Assembly (NCBI RefSeq): GCF_000829375.1
Contig: NZ_AP014624.1
Span: 4,216,001-4,280,000, forward strand
DNA length: 64,000 nucleotides
Direction of reading: 5' to 3'
Source: Chryseobacterium sp. StRB126
Lineage (GTDB): Bacteria; Bacteroidota; Bacteroidia; Flavobacteriales; Weeksellaceae
The notes below the pieces were generated by a model, which did no database searches, was not told where the DNA came from, and saw only the letters and a list, made by a program, of their open reading frames with translations. A program made the position numbers and the translations under genes. Numbering within the stretch: position 1 is the stretch's first letter; each line of letters starts with the position of its first letter. Below are positions 37,726-45,838 of the stretch, piece after piece.

Positions 37726-37884
37726 GGAAGCCTGAAGCTGGAGGCTGGAAGTTATTGAGTATGATAAATAATGAAGGACTATCATTCCGTTTATCTTTTT
37801 TCATAAGAAGACCGGGAAGTTATTCACCGCCTATAAGTAACTTCCAGCCTCCTTCTTCCTATTTCCAGCTTCCTATTTCCAGCC
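37726..37884. repeat. G/A-rich inverted-repeat element
   Basis: GGAGGCTGGAAGTTA at 37740-37754 is exactly complementary to TAACTTCCAGCCTCC at 37838-37852. The right arm goes on with further TTCCAGC and TTCCTATTTCCAG units to 37884. It starts one base after the antiporter stop codon and ends just before the promoter of the next gene. Confidence 0.7.
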
Positions 37885-37892
37885 TTTTTACC

Positions 37893-37900
37893 TATTTTTG
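37893..37900 (+). promoter_or_regulatory. -7 promoter box of the SH3-domain gene
   Basis: TATTTTTG matches TAnnTTTG and lies 17 bases before the TTG start at 37918, implying a leader of about 12 bases. Confidence 0.45.
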
Positions 37901-37917
37901 CCTAAAATTAAAATTCA

Positions 37918-38589
37918 TTGAAAACAAAGAAGATATTCCTTTTAACAGCAGCTTTAAGTGTACAATTATCATTTGCTCAGTTTGCAAAAGTTGTAGATAA
38001 AGATGGCTATGTGAATATAAGGGAAAATGCAGATGCAAACAGTTTAGTTGTTGGCAAGGTCAATTCGAATGAGATCGTCTATGTATTTGAGTCTGATCCT
38101 ACGAATAAGACCTGGGCTAATGTAAGCAATGGTTACGTTCACAATTCAAGACTAAAATATATAAAATCTTATCAGCCTGTTCCGCCCACTGTACGGGATG
38201 CCAATAAAGCGATCTTTAAATCCGGAAATATTAAGGTAAACATTCTTTCCGGAAAATTTAATTTTAAGGAAAATGAAAAAGATTTTACCTCAACCTTATC
38301 TGGAGATTACTATAAGGAACAGCAGGTTTGGGGAATAGACGGAACAATTCCTAAAACGCACTATCTTTCCATTACTGCACAAATTGGAGACAAAACCATT
38401 CAGATCCCTGAAAAGGAGATTGAAAACCTGTTCGAAGTTAATAATAAATCTACAAGCTGTTATTATGACCGTATTAATGATACTTTATACATCTCCATGT
38501 TAAATTCTGATGGTGCAGGTACCTATGTTGCTCTTTTTACTATTGAAAAAGGCGAATATAAAGGGAGAACTCTGGAAATACCCTTTTAA
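37918..38589 (+). CDS. secreted SH3-like (SH3b) domain protein
   Basis: This 223-residue protein has a signal peptide (about 1-20, LSFA|Q) and an N-terminal bacterial SH3 domain (about 22-85: VVDKDGYVNIRENADANSLVV), followed by a beta-rich C-terminal domain. The last part (DRINDTLYISMLNSDGAGTYVALFTIEKG) matches the end of the protein at 60374-61171, so the two are paralogues. The start is TTG, supported by a clean signal peptide and a promoter box just upstream; an overlapping frame starting at 37755 is rejected. Bacterial SH3 domains often bind cell-wall peptides; the ligand is unknown here. Confidence 0.8.
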   Translation: MKTKKIFLLTAALSVQLSFAQFAKVVDKDGYVNIRENADANSLVVGKVNSNEIVYVFESDPTNKTWANVSNGYVHNSRLKYIKSYQPVPPTVRDANKAIFKSGNIKVNILSGKFNFKENEKDFTSTLSGDYYKEQQVWGIDGTIPKTHYLSITAQIGDKTIQIPEKEIENLFEVNNKSTSCYYDRINDTLYISMLNSDGAGTYVALFTIEKGEYKGRTLEIPF

Positions 38590-38654
38590 AAAGTTATCTC
38601 TTACCCATTGAGCAAATCCGACAGATCAATAAAAATCTGCAAGAAATATAAAAG

Positions 38655-38693
38655 TAAAAAAGGCAGCTGTAAATAAATACAACTGCCTTTTTT
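38655..38693. terminator. bidirectional intrinsic terminator
   Basis: AAAAAGGCAGCTGT and ACAACTGCCTTTTT form a stem with one mismatch and an eight-base loop, between the converging SH3 gene and purK. Confidence 0.82.
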
Positions 38694-38709
38694 ATATTTT
38701 AAAACTTGA

Positions 38710-39822
38710 TTATTCTGAAATTACTCTCACCATTCCTTTCACCATCACAAGCTTTTCCATAAGCTCTTCTCTTGAATCTGCCAACACATTAATGTGCCCC
38801 ATTTTTCTTCCCGGTTTGGTTTCTGTTTTTCCGTATAAGTGAATGTAGGTTTCCGGTAACTTCATAACGTCCTCCATTCCTTCATATACTACCTTTCCAG
38901 AGTAGCCTTCTGCTCCTACCAGATTCAGCATTCCGCTGTAGGTAATAGCATCTGTATCTGCCAAAGGAAGATTTTTTACTACACGGTACATCTGCTCAAA
39001 CTGAGAATTGGTATTTCCTTCCTGGCTCTGATGTCCTGAATTATGCAATCTTGGTGCTGTTTCATTTACCCATACCTTTCCTTCTTTATCTAAGAATAAT
39101 TCGATAGCAAAAAGCCCCGGGGAATTCACTGCATTCAAAAACTTCTCTGTAATGGCATCAATCTGCTGCTGAACATCTTCAGTTAATAAAACCGGACATA
39201 CATTAAAGTCTAAAAGATTAAGTTTAGGATCAGCCACCATTTCTGTCACCGGAAAAGTGTTGGTTTCTCCTTTTTCATTTCTGGCCACAATAACGGAAAG
39301 CTCTTTATCAATATCAACAAGACTTTCAATCACTGAAGCTTCTTTCCATAAATGTTGGTAATCCTCTTCTGTTTTAATAACCTGCACGCCTTTCCCATCA
39401 TAACCACCGGTATTCATTTTCTGAACAAATGGCAATGGCATCATGATCTTTTCATCACTGTTCCATACGATCTGAAATTCAGGACTTGGGATATCATGAG
39501 TTTTATAAAATTCCTTCTGAAGGATCTTTTGCTGAATGGTTTTGATGATACTGGCATTAGGAACTACTCTGATTCCCTGTTTTTCAAGTTCAGCCAATGC
39601 ATCAGCATTTACGTGTTCTATTTCAATGGTCACCACATCTTTATCTTTTCCAAAATTCAGAACGGTTTCGTAATCATTGAAATTTCCTTCTGTAAAATAC
39701 GAGATATTATGGCATGGTGCATCAGAAGCCGGATCCAGAGTATAAAACTCATCATCGTACTTCAAAGCACTTTGTATCAACATTCTTCCCAGCTGTCCGC
39801 CTCCCAGAATTCCTATTTTCAT
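38710..39822 (-). CDS. purK: 5-(carboxyamino)imidazole ribonucleotide synthase
   Basis: This 370-residue ATP-grasp enzyme starts with MKIGILGGGQLGRML, the PurK N-terminal signature. FVQKMNTGGYDGKGVQVI is the ATP-binding loop region, and VNETAPRLHNSGHQSQEG is the Mg/ATP-binding and substrate site. It converts AIR, ATP and bicarbonate to N5-CAIR for PurE. It follows the DUF1543 gene after 24 bases and probably shares its promoter. purE is 5 kb further downstream on the same strand. Confidence 0.95.
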   Translation of the reverse strand: MKIGILGGGQLGRMLIQSALKYDDEFYTLDPASDAPCHNISYFTEGNFNDYETVLNFGKDKDVVTIEIEHVNADALAELEKQGIRVVPNASIIKTIQQKILQKEFYKTHDIPSPEFQIVWNSDEKIMMPLPFVQKMNTGGYDGKGVQVIKTEEDYQHLWKEASVIESLVDIDKELSVIVARNEKGETNTFPVTEMVADPKLNLLDFNVCPVLLTEDVQQQIDAITEKFLNAVNSPGLFAIELFLDKEGKVWVNETAPRLHNSGHQSQEGNTNSQFEQMYRVVKNLPLADTDAITYSGMLNLVGAEGYSGKVVYEGMEDVMKLPETYIHLYGKTETKPGRKMGHINVLADSREELMEKLVMVKGMVRVISE

Positions 39823-39846
39823 TTTTTATTTTTATTAGATTTATGC

Positions 39847-40410
39847 TTATTGAATTTTATCAATTTTTAAATATCCCAGCCCCATTGGGTTTTCCTGATT
39901 TTCTACATCAGATTTTGTAAGAACAATAGAATATTTTTCTTTCATAGATACTGGCAGAATATCATTCACATTAAAAATATCATCAATATCTACTCCATGT
40001 TTGTCATCAATATGGCTTACTGCTCCTTCAAATCCCATTGTTTTATAGAATTCTGTAACTTTTGCTCTCTTTACGATCTCACCCATAGATTGCCCTACCA
40101 TCAGATGCTGCTCATGGAATTCTTCAAAAAAACCGGGCTTGTAACCTCCTAAATTAAGGAAGAACAATTGGTTTTCAGATGTATTTCCATCTTTCTCAAC
40201 GATCTTTACTTCATAACCATCAGCAAATCTTACTTCCTGATAGCAATCAAGATGAATCTTTCCTTCTGCTTCTTTCCAAAAGGCTTTCATATCAGGGACA
40301 AGATCCTTCAGGCTCTCAGCAATCCCAAAAAAAACGTCATGCTGCTCAATGTTTCTTCCTTTGGGAGTTGCCCCGAGGATCACATAAAATAATTTCATTT
40401 CACTTTTCAT
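39847..40410 (-). CDS. DUF1543 domain-containing protein
   Basis: This protein of 187 residues (or 183 if it starts at Met5, 40398) begins with KLFYVILGATPKGRNIEQHD, the opening of DUF1543 proteins, and has a second similar half (NQLFFLNLGGYKPGFFEEFHEQH). The function of the family is unknown. It is first in an operon with purK. The promoter box at 40416-40423 ends five bases before the ATG at 40410, so that start would be leaderless; starting at 40398 would leave a leader of about 12 bases. The conserved part begins right after Met5, so both starts remain possible. Confidence 0.8.
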   Translation of the reverse strand: MKSEMKLFYVILGATPKGRNIEQHDVFFGIAESLKDLVPDMKAFWKEAEGKIHLDCYQEVRFADGYEVKIVEKDGNTSENQLFFLNLGGYKPGFFEEFHEQHLMVGQSMGEIVKRAKVTEFYKTMGFEGAVSHIDDKHGVDIDDIFNVNDILPVSMKEKYSIVLTKSDVENQENPMGLGYLKIDKIQ

Positions 40411-40415
40411 GCATG

Positions 40416-40445
40416 CAAAAATACGTTAAATTTATCTTTTTCAAA
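40416..40445 (-). promoter_or_regulatory. promoter of the DUF1543-purK operon
   Basis: On the minus strand TTTG (40445-40442), 18 bases, TATTTTTG (40423-40416). Its -33 element lies two bases from the -33 element of the divergent promoter. Confidence 0.6.
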
Positions 40446-40447
40446 TG

Positions 40448-40479
40448 TTTGGCAGACTACTACAATAATTTTATATTTG
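40448..40479 (+). promoter_or_regulatory. promoter of the TauE-DUF1634 operon
   Basis: TTTG (40448-40451), 20 bases, TATATTTG (40472-40479): an exact match to the Bacteroidota consensus. The ATG at 40496 follows after 16 bases. Confidence 0.7.
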
Positions 40480-40495
40480 TAATATTAATTGTAGT

Positions 40496-41326
40496 ATGTC
40501 AGAAATCATCATACTCTTCTTTGGCGCTATTTCTGCGGGCCTTTTAGGCTCACTTACAGGGCTTGGAGGAGGAGTTATCATCATTCCTTTATTAACGTTG
40601 GGATTCGGCGTTCCAATGCATTACGCTATCGGCGCTTCTCTTATTTCGGTAATCGGAACTTCTTCCGGTGCTGCAGTAGCTTTTGTAAAAGAAGGGTTTA
40701 CCAATATGAGAATTGGAATGTTCCTTGAAATAGCCACCACTGCTGGAGCAATTGTAGGGGCTTTGGTTTCAGGGATGCTTAATCCGAACACCATTGGAAT
40801 TATCTTCGCAAGTATTCTCCTTTTGACAGTTGCTTTAAATTTAAAAGGAAAGCCTGACCATCAGGAACCTTTAATTCATGGAAGCCTGGAAGAGAAACTG
40901 AAACTTTACGGAACTTTTCCTGATAAAGGAGTATTAAAAAACTATTCTGCAAGAAATACAGTTCCTGGATTCTTAATGATGATGTTTGCCGGGGCAATGT
41001 CCGGACTTTTAGGAATTGGTTCCGGAGCATTAAAGGTATTAGCTATGGACAATATGATGAAACTTCCTTTTAAAGTTTCTACAACCACCAGTAATTTCAT
41101 GATTGGAGTAACGGCTGTAGCCAGTGCATTGATCTATTTCCAGAGAGGTGAAATTATTCCGGTCATTGCAGCTCCTGTACTGATTGGAGTGGTGATTGGA
41201 AGTTTTATCGGTTCTAAAACATTAATGGTATCTAAAACCAAAAAGCTAAAAGTATTTTTTGCCATTGTGATTACAATCCTGTCTGTATATATGATGTATA
41301 ACGGTATCAACAAAAGCTTCAGATAA
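40496..41326 (+). CDS. TauE/SafE-family sulfite or organosulfur exporter
   Basis: This 276-residue membrane protein has about eight hydrophobic segments in two similar halves. Each half has the glycine-rich family motif: LGSLTGLGGGVIIIPLLTLGFG near the N-terminus (two stretches, residues 18-39) and MSGLLGIGSGALKV in the middle. The family moves anions such as sulfite, sulfoacetate or taurine-derived compounds. It overlaps the DUF1634 gene by one base (TAATG), and this pair is a known recurrent neighbourhood. Confidence 0.9.
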   Translation: MSEIIILFFGAISAGLLGSLTGLGGGVIIIPLLTLGFGVPMHYAIGASLISVIGTSSGAAVAFVKEGFTNMRIGMFLEIATTAGAIVGALVSGMLNPNTIGIIFASILLLTVALNLKGKPDHQEPLIHGSLEEKLKLYGTFPDKGVLKNYSARNTVPGFLMMMFAGAMSGLLGIGSGALKVLAMDNMMKLPFKVSTTTSNFMIGVTAVASALIYFQRGEIIPVIAAPVLIGVVIGSFIGSKTLMVSKTKKLKVFFAIVITILSVYMMYNGINKSFR

Positions 41327-41709
41327 TGAAAAAGAATTTTACAGATGTAGATCTGAACCGCTCCGTAGGAAATCTTCTGAGACTGGGCGTCATTCTGTCT
41401 GTGGCTACTTCACTGATCGGTTTCATTAAATTGTTTACTGAAGGTTTTGAAATGCCTAAAAAGTACACGAGTCTTGTTGTAGGAAACTCTTCTGAGAAGG
41501 TATGGAGTCACTTTTGGGATTCTCTCTGTAAAGGAGAAGGAATGGCTATTATTCAGCTTGGAATTCTTATACTGATCGTCACTCCCCTGATGAGAATTGT
41601 CTTCGCTTTAATAGGCTATTTAAAAGAAAAAGATTACATATATGTATTCATTTCTTCAGTAGTTTTAGCAATTATGGCAGTGAGTTTCTTTGCTGGTTAT
41701 GCGCACTAA
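41326..41709 (+). CDS. DUF1634 membrane protein
   Basis: This 127-residue protein has three membrane segments (about 15-37, 75-97 and 103-125). NLLRLGVILSVATSLIGFI and GMAIIQLGILILIVTPLMRI are typical of DUF1634. The gene overlaps the TauE/SafE gene by one base and is almost always found next to one, so it is probably an accessory subunit of that transporter. This role is inferred. Confidence 0.87.
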   Translation: MKKNFTDVDLNRSVGNLLRLGVILSVATSLIGFIKLFTEGFEMPKKYTSLVVGNSSEKVWSHFWDSLCKGEGMAIIQLGILILIVTPLMRIVFALIGYLKEKDYIYVFISSVVLAIMAVSFFAGYAH

Positions 41710-42087
41710 TTACATTTCATAAAACTCCAACGGCAACTGATCCGGATCCTGGGTAAAGAAAAATTCTTTTCCTGTAAATTCGTCGATACGGATCTCTTCA
41801 CAATCCAATCCCTTCCCAATTAACTCATCTCGTTTTTCCGTTACATTTTCCACCGAAAAAGCAAGATGTCTTAAACCGCAGGCTTCAGGACGAGAGGGGC
41901 GCGCAGGTGGATTTGGAAAGGAGAATAATTCAATCACATAATGATCTCCTATAGCCAGATCAAGTTTGTAGGACTGCCTTTCTTCACGATATACTTCACG
42001 AACAACCTGTAAACCTAAAATCTCTGTATAGAATTTCTTTGATACTTCGTAATCTGACCCAATGATAGCTATATGATGAATTTTCAT
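41710..42087 (-). CDS. VOC-family metalloprotein (YaeR/glyoxalase I-like)
   Basis: This 125-residue protein starts MKIHHIAIIGSDYEVSKKFY. The four expected metal ligands can be placed: His5, Glu53 (VIELFSF), His74 (LRHLAFSVE) and Glu121 (LPLEFYEM), which fits the YaeR/SMU1112c branch of glyoxalase-like proteins. The substrate is unknown. It follows a secreted NTF2-fold protein gene after 20 bases and converges on the DUF1634 gene with no gap. Confidence 0.87.
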   Translation of the reverse strand: MKIHHIAIIGSDYEVSKKFYTEILGLQVVREVYREERQSYKLDLAIGDHYVIELFSFPNPPARPSRPEACGLRHLAFSVENVTEKRDELIGKGLDCEEIRIDEFTGKEFFFTQDPDQLPLEFYEM

Positions 42088-42107
42088 TTTCTTCTTAAAT
42101 ATTTTTA

Positions 42108-42548
42108 TTATTTTATTTCCTTACAGTTTTCCTTTCTTCGGGTATCAATAATATACTGAATCTTCCATTCATTATCCTGTTTCACCAGTTGAAAGCTATT
42201 TGCTCCACAATGGGATAATTTCCCTTTCAGGTAAAAACTATAGGGAGTAAATACGCTTGCCAGGTTTCCATCTGTATGAATAGCTTCAACCACAATTCTT
42301 TCATCCAGATCACCTTTTGTAAACGTAGAAACAGTTCCTATAAACTCCTGGATATTATCACTTTTTACTGTACCGTCTTTTGTAATCGTCTGCAGAACGG
42401 CATTTTTAGCAAAGGCTGTTTTTACAAGTTCAGGATCAGCGTTTTTCATTCCAAGAAACAGGTTTCGGATAGGTTTTTGAATGTCCTGATTCTGCTGTCC
42501 AAAACAGAAACCACTGAATATGAGAAGGATTGCTGCTATTTTATTCAT
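42108..42548 (-). CDS. secreted NTF2-like (lumazine-binding/SnoaL-type) protein
   Basis: This 146-residue protein has a signal peptide (about 1-17, CFG|Q) and a single cone-shaped NTF2-like domain: IRNLFLGMKNADPELVKTAF, then AVLQTIT, IVVEAIHTDGNLASVFTPYSFYLKG and SFQLVKQDNEWKIQYIIDTRR. These secreted NTF2-fold proteins are common in Bacteroidota and their role is unknown. It is the first gene of a two-gene unit with the VOC protein. Confidence 0.82.
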   Translation of the reverse strand: MNKIAAILLIFSGFCFGQQNQDIQKPIRNLFLGMKNADPELVKTAFAKNAVLQTITKDGTVKSDNIQEFIGTVSTFTKGDLDERIVVEAIHTDGNLASVFTPYSFYLKGKLSHCGANSFQLVKQDNEWKIQYIIDTRRKENCKEIK

Positions 42549-42587
42549 ACGGTTGATTTATAGAATAAAAATAAGGAAAATATGTTT

Positions 42588-42640
42588 TGGCTAAAGCCTT
42601 TGGAATGAATTCTTTAATAAAAAAGTGGGCTAAAGCCCAC
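42588..42640. repeat. REP-like two-hairpin repeat, copy 2
   Basis: GGCT-AA-AGCC (42589-42598) and GTGGGCT-AA-AGCCCAC (42625-42640). Against copy 1 at 1809-1860 the second stem pair changes from C-G to T-A while pairing is kept. The rest of this 258-base gap (42549-42806) shows nothing else. Confidence 0.75.
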
Positions 42641-42806
42641 CTCTATTGAATATTTTTCTATCAAAATCCAAAGTTCCACCATCCCCAATTAATGGTTCTA
42701 TTTATTCCCCAACTTCCTATTGTAATTCCTTTTTCATATTTCATTGTAAAAATTATAATAAGAAAATGGCAATTATAAGAATATAGACCTTCTTCTTTTT
42801 CATATT

Positions 42807-43862
42807 TTAAAACCTCATCACATCCTTCACTACACCATTCTTCTGTGTGTGTTGTAATAATTCAGTTTCTATAAATGTTTGGATTTGTCCTTCAGAAGCA
42901 TTATTTGGGAATAAAAGGTGTACATTGGCACCAGCATCCAGGGTAAAGAATAACGGAAGTCCTGTCTCTTTTCTGAAATCCCATATTTTATTGATAACCT
43001 CTAATGTTCCTGTCTTCATCAGGATAAAAGCCGGATCACTCATCATCATCATCGCGTGAAGGGTAAGCGCTTCATGTTCTACCAATTTGATGAAGCGTTC
43101 CATATCTCCGTTTTTCAGAATTTCCTTCATCGGAACAAAGTTTTCCCTTGCTTCCTGGAATCTTCTTTCTGCATACGGATTGGTATTCATTAAGCCGTGT
43201 CCTACTGTTGAAGAAACACTTTTCTGTCCTTCATGAATCAGCAGAACCCAATCATTGAAGTTTTTGAATACTTCATGTATTTCAGTCTCAGGATATGCTA
43301 CTGCAAATAGATCCGAACTTCCCTCAACCTCTTCTGTTTCTCCCCAGACGATCAATCCATTGTACAAACTTCTGCATGCACTTCCGCTTCCTAATCTGGC
43401 TAAAAATGAAGCTTTTCTTAAGGATTCTTCTTCTGAAGTTTTTCCTGTAAACGTTTCATCCAATGCCATCAGACATTTAGCAATAGCTCCGAATCCTGAT
43501 GCAGAACTCGCAATTCCTGAACTGTGTGGGAATGTATTTTCTGTTCTGATGATATATTTCCCTTTTAAGATCCATGGAAGATACTGCTCGATATTTTTGA
43601 AGTATTTTTCAATCTTTTCAGCAAACTTCACCTCTTCATTTCCTGACAAAAAGGTTTGTACAGAAAAAGGCTCATCAGCCAAAAACTCCATTATAGTATT
43701 GGTTTTACAATGATTCAAAGTATAACTGATACTTGGATTGGCCGGAATCTGATTCTCATATTTCCCCCAATATTTGATTAAGGCAATATTAGACGGACAG
43801 CTCTCTGAAACTGTGTGGGTATGAAGAGTAAAATTTTCTTTTCCTATAAATTGTGTTGTCAT
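42807..43862 (-). CDS. mvaD: diphosphomevalonate decarboxylase
   Basis: This 351-residue GHMP-superfamily enzyme has CPSNIALIKYWGK (22-34), the glycine-serine loop PHSSGIASSASGFGA (112-126), GSGSACRSLY with the catalytic-site Arg, and DAGANVHLLFP near the C-terminus. It decarboxylates diphosphomevalonate to isopentenyl diphosphate, the last step of the mevalonate route. Flavobacteriia typically use this route. No other pathway gene is in the window. A hairpin repeat lies directly upstream of its start. Confidence 0.9.
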   Translation of the reverse strand: MTTQFIGKENFTLHTHTVSESCPSNIALIKYWGKYENQIPANPSISYTLNHCKTNTIMEFLADEPFSVQTFLSGNEEVKFAEKIEKYFKNIEQYLPWILKGKYIIRTENTFPHSSGIASSASGFGAIAKCLMALDETFTGKTSEEESLRKASFLARLGSGSACRSLYNGLIVWGETEEVEGSSDLFAVAYPETEIHEVFKNFNDWVLLIHEGQKSVSSTVGHGLMNTNPYAERRFQEARENFVPMKEILKNGDMERFIKLVEHEALTLHAMMMMSDPAFILMKTGTLEVINKIWDFRKETGLPLFFTLDAGANVHLLFPNNASEGQIQTFIETELLQHTQKNGVVKDVMRF

Positions 43863-43886
43863 AGTTTATTTAAATGCTTGAGACTT

Positions 43887-43990
43887 GACCACCCGTCATA
43901 AATTCTTTGGATTTTTGCCACCCCTCCAAAAGAGAGGAATTTTCACGTCTTCAAATGAAATATTCGTGAAAATTGAAGATTTTCACAAAA
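43887..43990. repeat. CCACCC two-hairpin interspersed repeat, copy 1
   Basis: The segment from GACCACCCGTCATAAATTCT to the hairpin TGAAAAT-N5-ATTTTCA (43967-43985) is the inverted counterpart of the element at 47115-47235. It also contains CCCTCCAAAAGAGAGG, a weak second hairpin. It lies between mvaD and the acyl-CoA ligase gene. Confidence 0.7.
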
Positions 43991-44068
43991 CTTTAGTGTA
44001 CTTTTTTCTACATAAAAATGTAGCTTAAGTGGTTAAAACTTTTGTGACTTTTGTGGTTTATAAGTCGG

Positions 44069-45838
44069 TTAATACATCTTCTCTATAATATCTGCATATT
44101 TTTTAAGAACTACATTTCTTTTTACTTTCAAAGTTGGAGTGATTTCTCCGGTATTGATGTCGAATTCTGCCGGCATTAATGTAAATTTCTTTACTTTTTC
44201 ATAATCAGCAAGGTGACTTTGCAGTTCTTTAATTTTCTCTTTATAAAGGTTGATTACCTTTTCATTTTTCACCATTTCCTCCCAATGGGTGAATGGAATA
44301 TGATTCTTTTTAATATAGTCCTGTAGAAACTCAAAATTGGGAACGATTAAGGCAGATACAAATTGTCTACCTTCCGCTACCAGCATAATCTGCTGAATGA
44401 AATTATTATTGGTCAGAAGGTTTTCAATCTGTTGTGGTGCAATATACTTTCCATTGGAAGTTTTCATCAGATCCTTAAGTCTGTCTGTAATAATCAGGTT
44501 GCCTTTATCATCTAATTTTCCTGCATCTCCGGTTTTAAACCAGCCATCTTCTGTAAATACTTTTTGGGTTTCTTCAGGTCTGTTATAATATCCCTTCATG
44601 ATTCCGTTTCCTCTGGCCTGAATCTCATCGCTTTCTCCGATACGGATTTCTACTCCCGGTAGCGGTTTTCCGCTCGTAGCATGTTCAAAATGAGTTAAAG
44701 GGAAAAGAGTTAAGGTAGCCGTAGTTTCTGTTAAACCATATCCAACCGTAACGTGAATTCCCACTGATTCAAAGAATCTGGTTACTTCAGGTGATAAAGA
44801 TGCTCCACCACAAGGTAAAAACCACAATCTTCCACCCATTTTATTCTTGATCTTACTGAAGACCAGCATATCTGCAACAGATTCTTTTAATTTTAAGCCA
44901 AAAGGAACAGGTCTTTCATTTCGTCTTAATTCTGCGGTTTCCCATCCTGTTTTCAAGGCCCAGTTAAAGATCTTTTTCTTCAATGGTGATCCTTCTTCTG
45001 CCTTTTCCAAAACTCCTGCATATACTTTTTGGAAGAATCTCGGTACTGCGCACATGGCAGTAGGTTTTACTTCTTCCAATGCTTTGGCTACGTTTTTCGG
45101 ATCTTCAAGGAAATAAACTCTTGCTCCGCCATACAAACATAATAAGCTCCAGCTTCTTTCAAAAACGTGGCTTAAGGGTAAAAATGCAAGAGAAAGCTCT
45201 TCTTCGAAGTTTTTAAATTTAAAAAATTCAAAATGAGAATCAAATGCTTTGATGAAATTCCCATGGGTAAGCATAACTCCTTTAGGCGTTCCTGTAGTTC
45301 CGGAAGTATAGATCAGCGTGGCGGTATCATCATCTTCTTTTTTACAGATCTCCAGCTCTGAGGACGTTTTTGAAATAAAGTCTTCAAGATAAAAGCTGTT
45401 GAATTCTTTCTTGATCCACACTGCTTTTTTAGAAACAATGATGGTTTCAAGAAGGTTATCTTCTTTATGTAAAAGTTCCAAACAAGCATCATATTGCATT
45501 TGGTTTCCTACCAAAATCGCTTTAGCTCCGGAATCTTTAATAATATATTCTGCCTGTTCAGCATTATTGGTAGAGTAAATAGGAACAGTAATAGCTCCCA
45601 TGCCCATTGCAGCTAAATCTACAATCATCCACTCCGATGAATTGTCTGAATAAATAGCCACTTTATCATTTTCCTGAACTCCTGTTTCTTTTAGCGCATT
45701 GGCTGTTTTAAAAATAATTTCACTGAATTTCTTCCAGCTCAGCTCTTTCCAGGCCTCTTCTTTCTTTTTAAAGCCGATAGCCGCTTTTATAGGATGTTTT
45801 TCTACATTTTTAAGGATTATTGCCTCTGCAAGATTCAT
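44069..45838 (-). CDS. long-chain acyl-CoA synthetase (AMP-binding, FAA1 type)
   Basis: This 589-residue adenylate-forming enzyme has the P-loop TLIYTSGTTGTPKGVMLTHG (about 172-191), LPLSHVFERS, the A5 motif GYGLTETTATLTLF and the hinge GDAGKLDDKGNLIITDRLKD followed by KTSNGKYIAPQQIE. It activates fatty acids to acyl-CoA. It overlaps the upstream epimerase/dehydratase gene by four bases (ATGA), so the two are translationally coupled. Possible roles are lipid synthesis or breakdown. The pair is bracketed by inverted copies of a hairpin repeat. Confidence 0.92.
   Translation of the reverse strand: MNLAEAIILKNVEKHPIKAAIGFKKKEEAWKELSWKKFSEIIFKTANALKETGVQENDKVAIYSDNSSEWMIVDLAAMGMGAITVPIYSTNNAEQAEYIIKDSGAKAILVGNQMQYDACLELLHKEDNLLETIIVSKKAVWIKKEFNSFYLEDFISKTSSELEICKKEDDDTATLIYTSGTTGTPKGVMLTHGNFIKAFDSHFEFFKFKNFEEELSLAFLPLSHVFERSWSLLCLYGGARVYFLEDPKNVAKALEEVKPTAMCAVPRFFQKVYAGVLEKAEEGSPLKKKIFNWALKTGWETAELRRNERPVPFGLKLKESVADMLVFSKIKNKMGGRLWFLPCGGASLSPEVTRFFESVGIHVTVGYGLTETTATLTLFPLTHFEHATSGKPLPGVEIRIGESDEIQARGNGIMKGYYNRPEETQKVFTEDGWFKTGDAGKLDDKGNLIITDRLKDLMKTSNGKYIAPQQIENLLTNNNFIQQIMLVAEGRQFVSALIVPNFEFLQDYIKKNHIPFTHWEEMVKNEKVINLYKEKIKELQSHLADYEKVKKFTLMPAEFDINTGEITPTLKVKRNVVLKKYADIIEKMY

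Noticed and set aside
37755..38000. 81-codon plus-strand frame over the repeat and the SH3 gene start
   Set aside because: Most of it is translated repeat sequence, and it overlaps a gene with a signal peptide and known domain.
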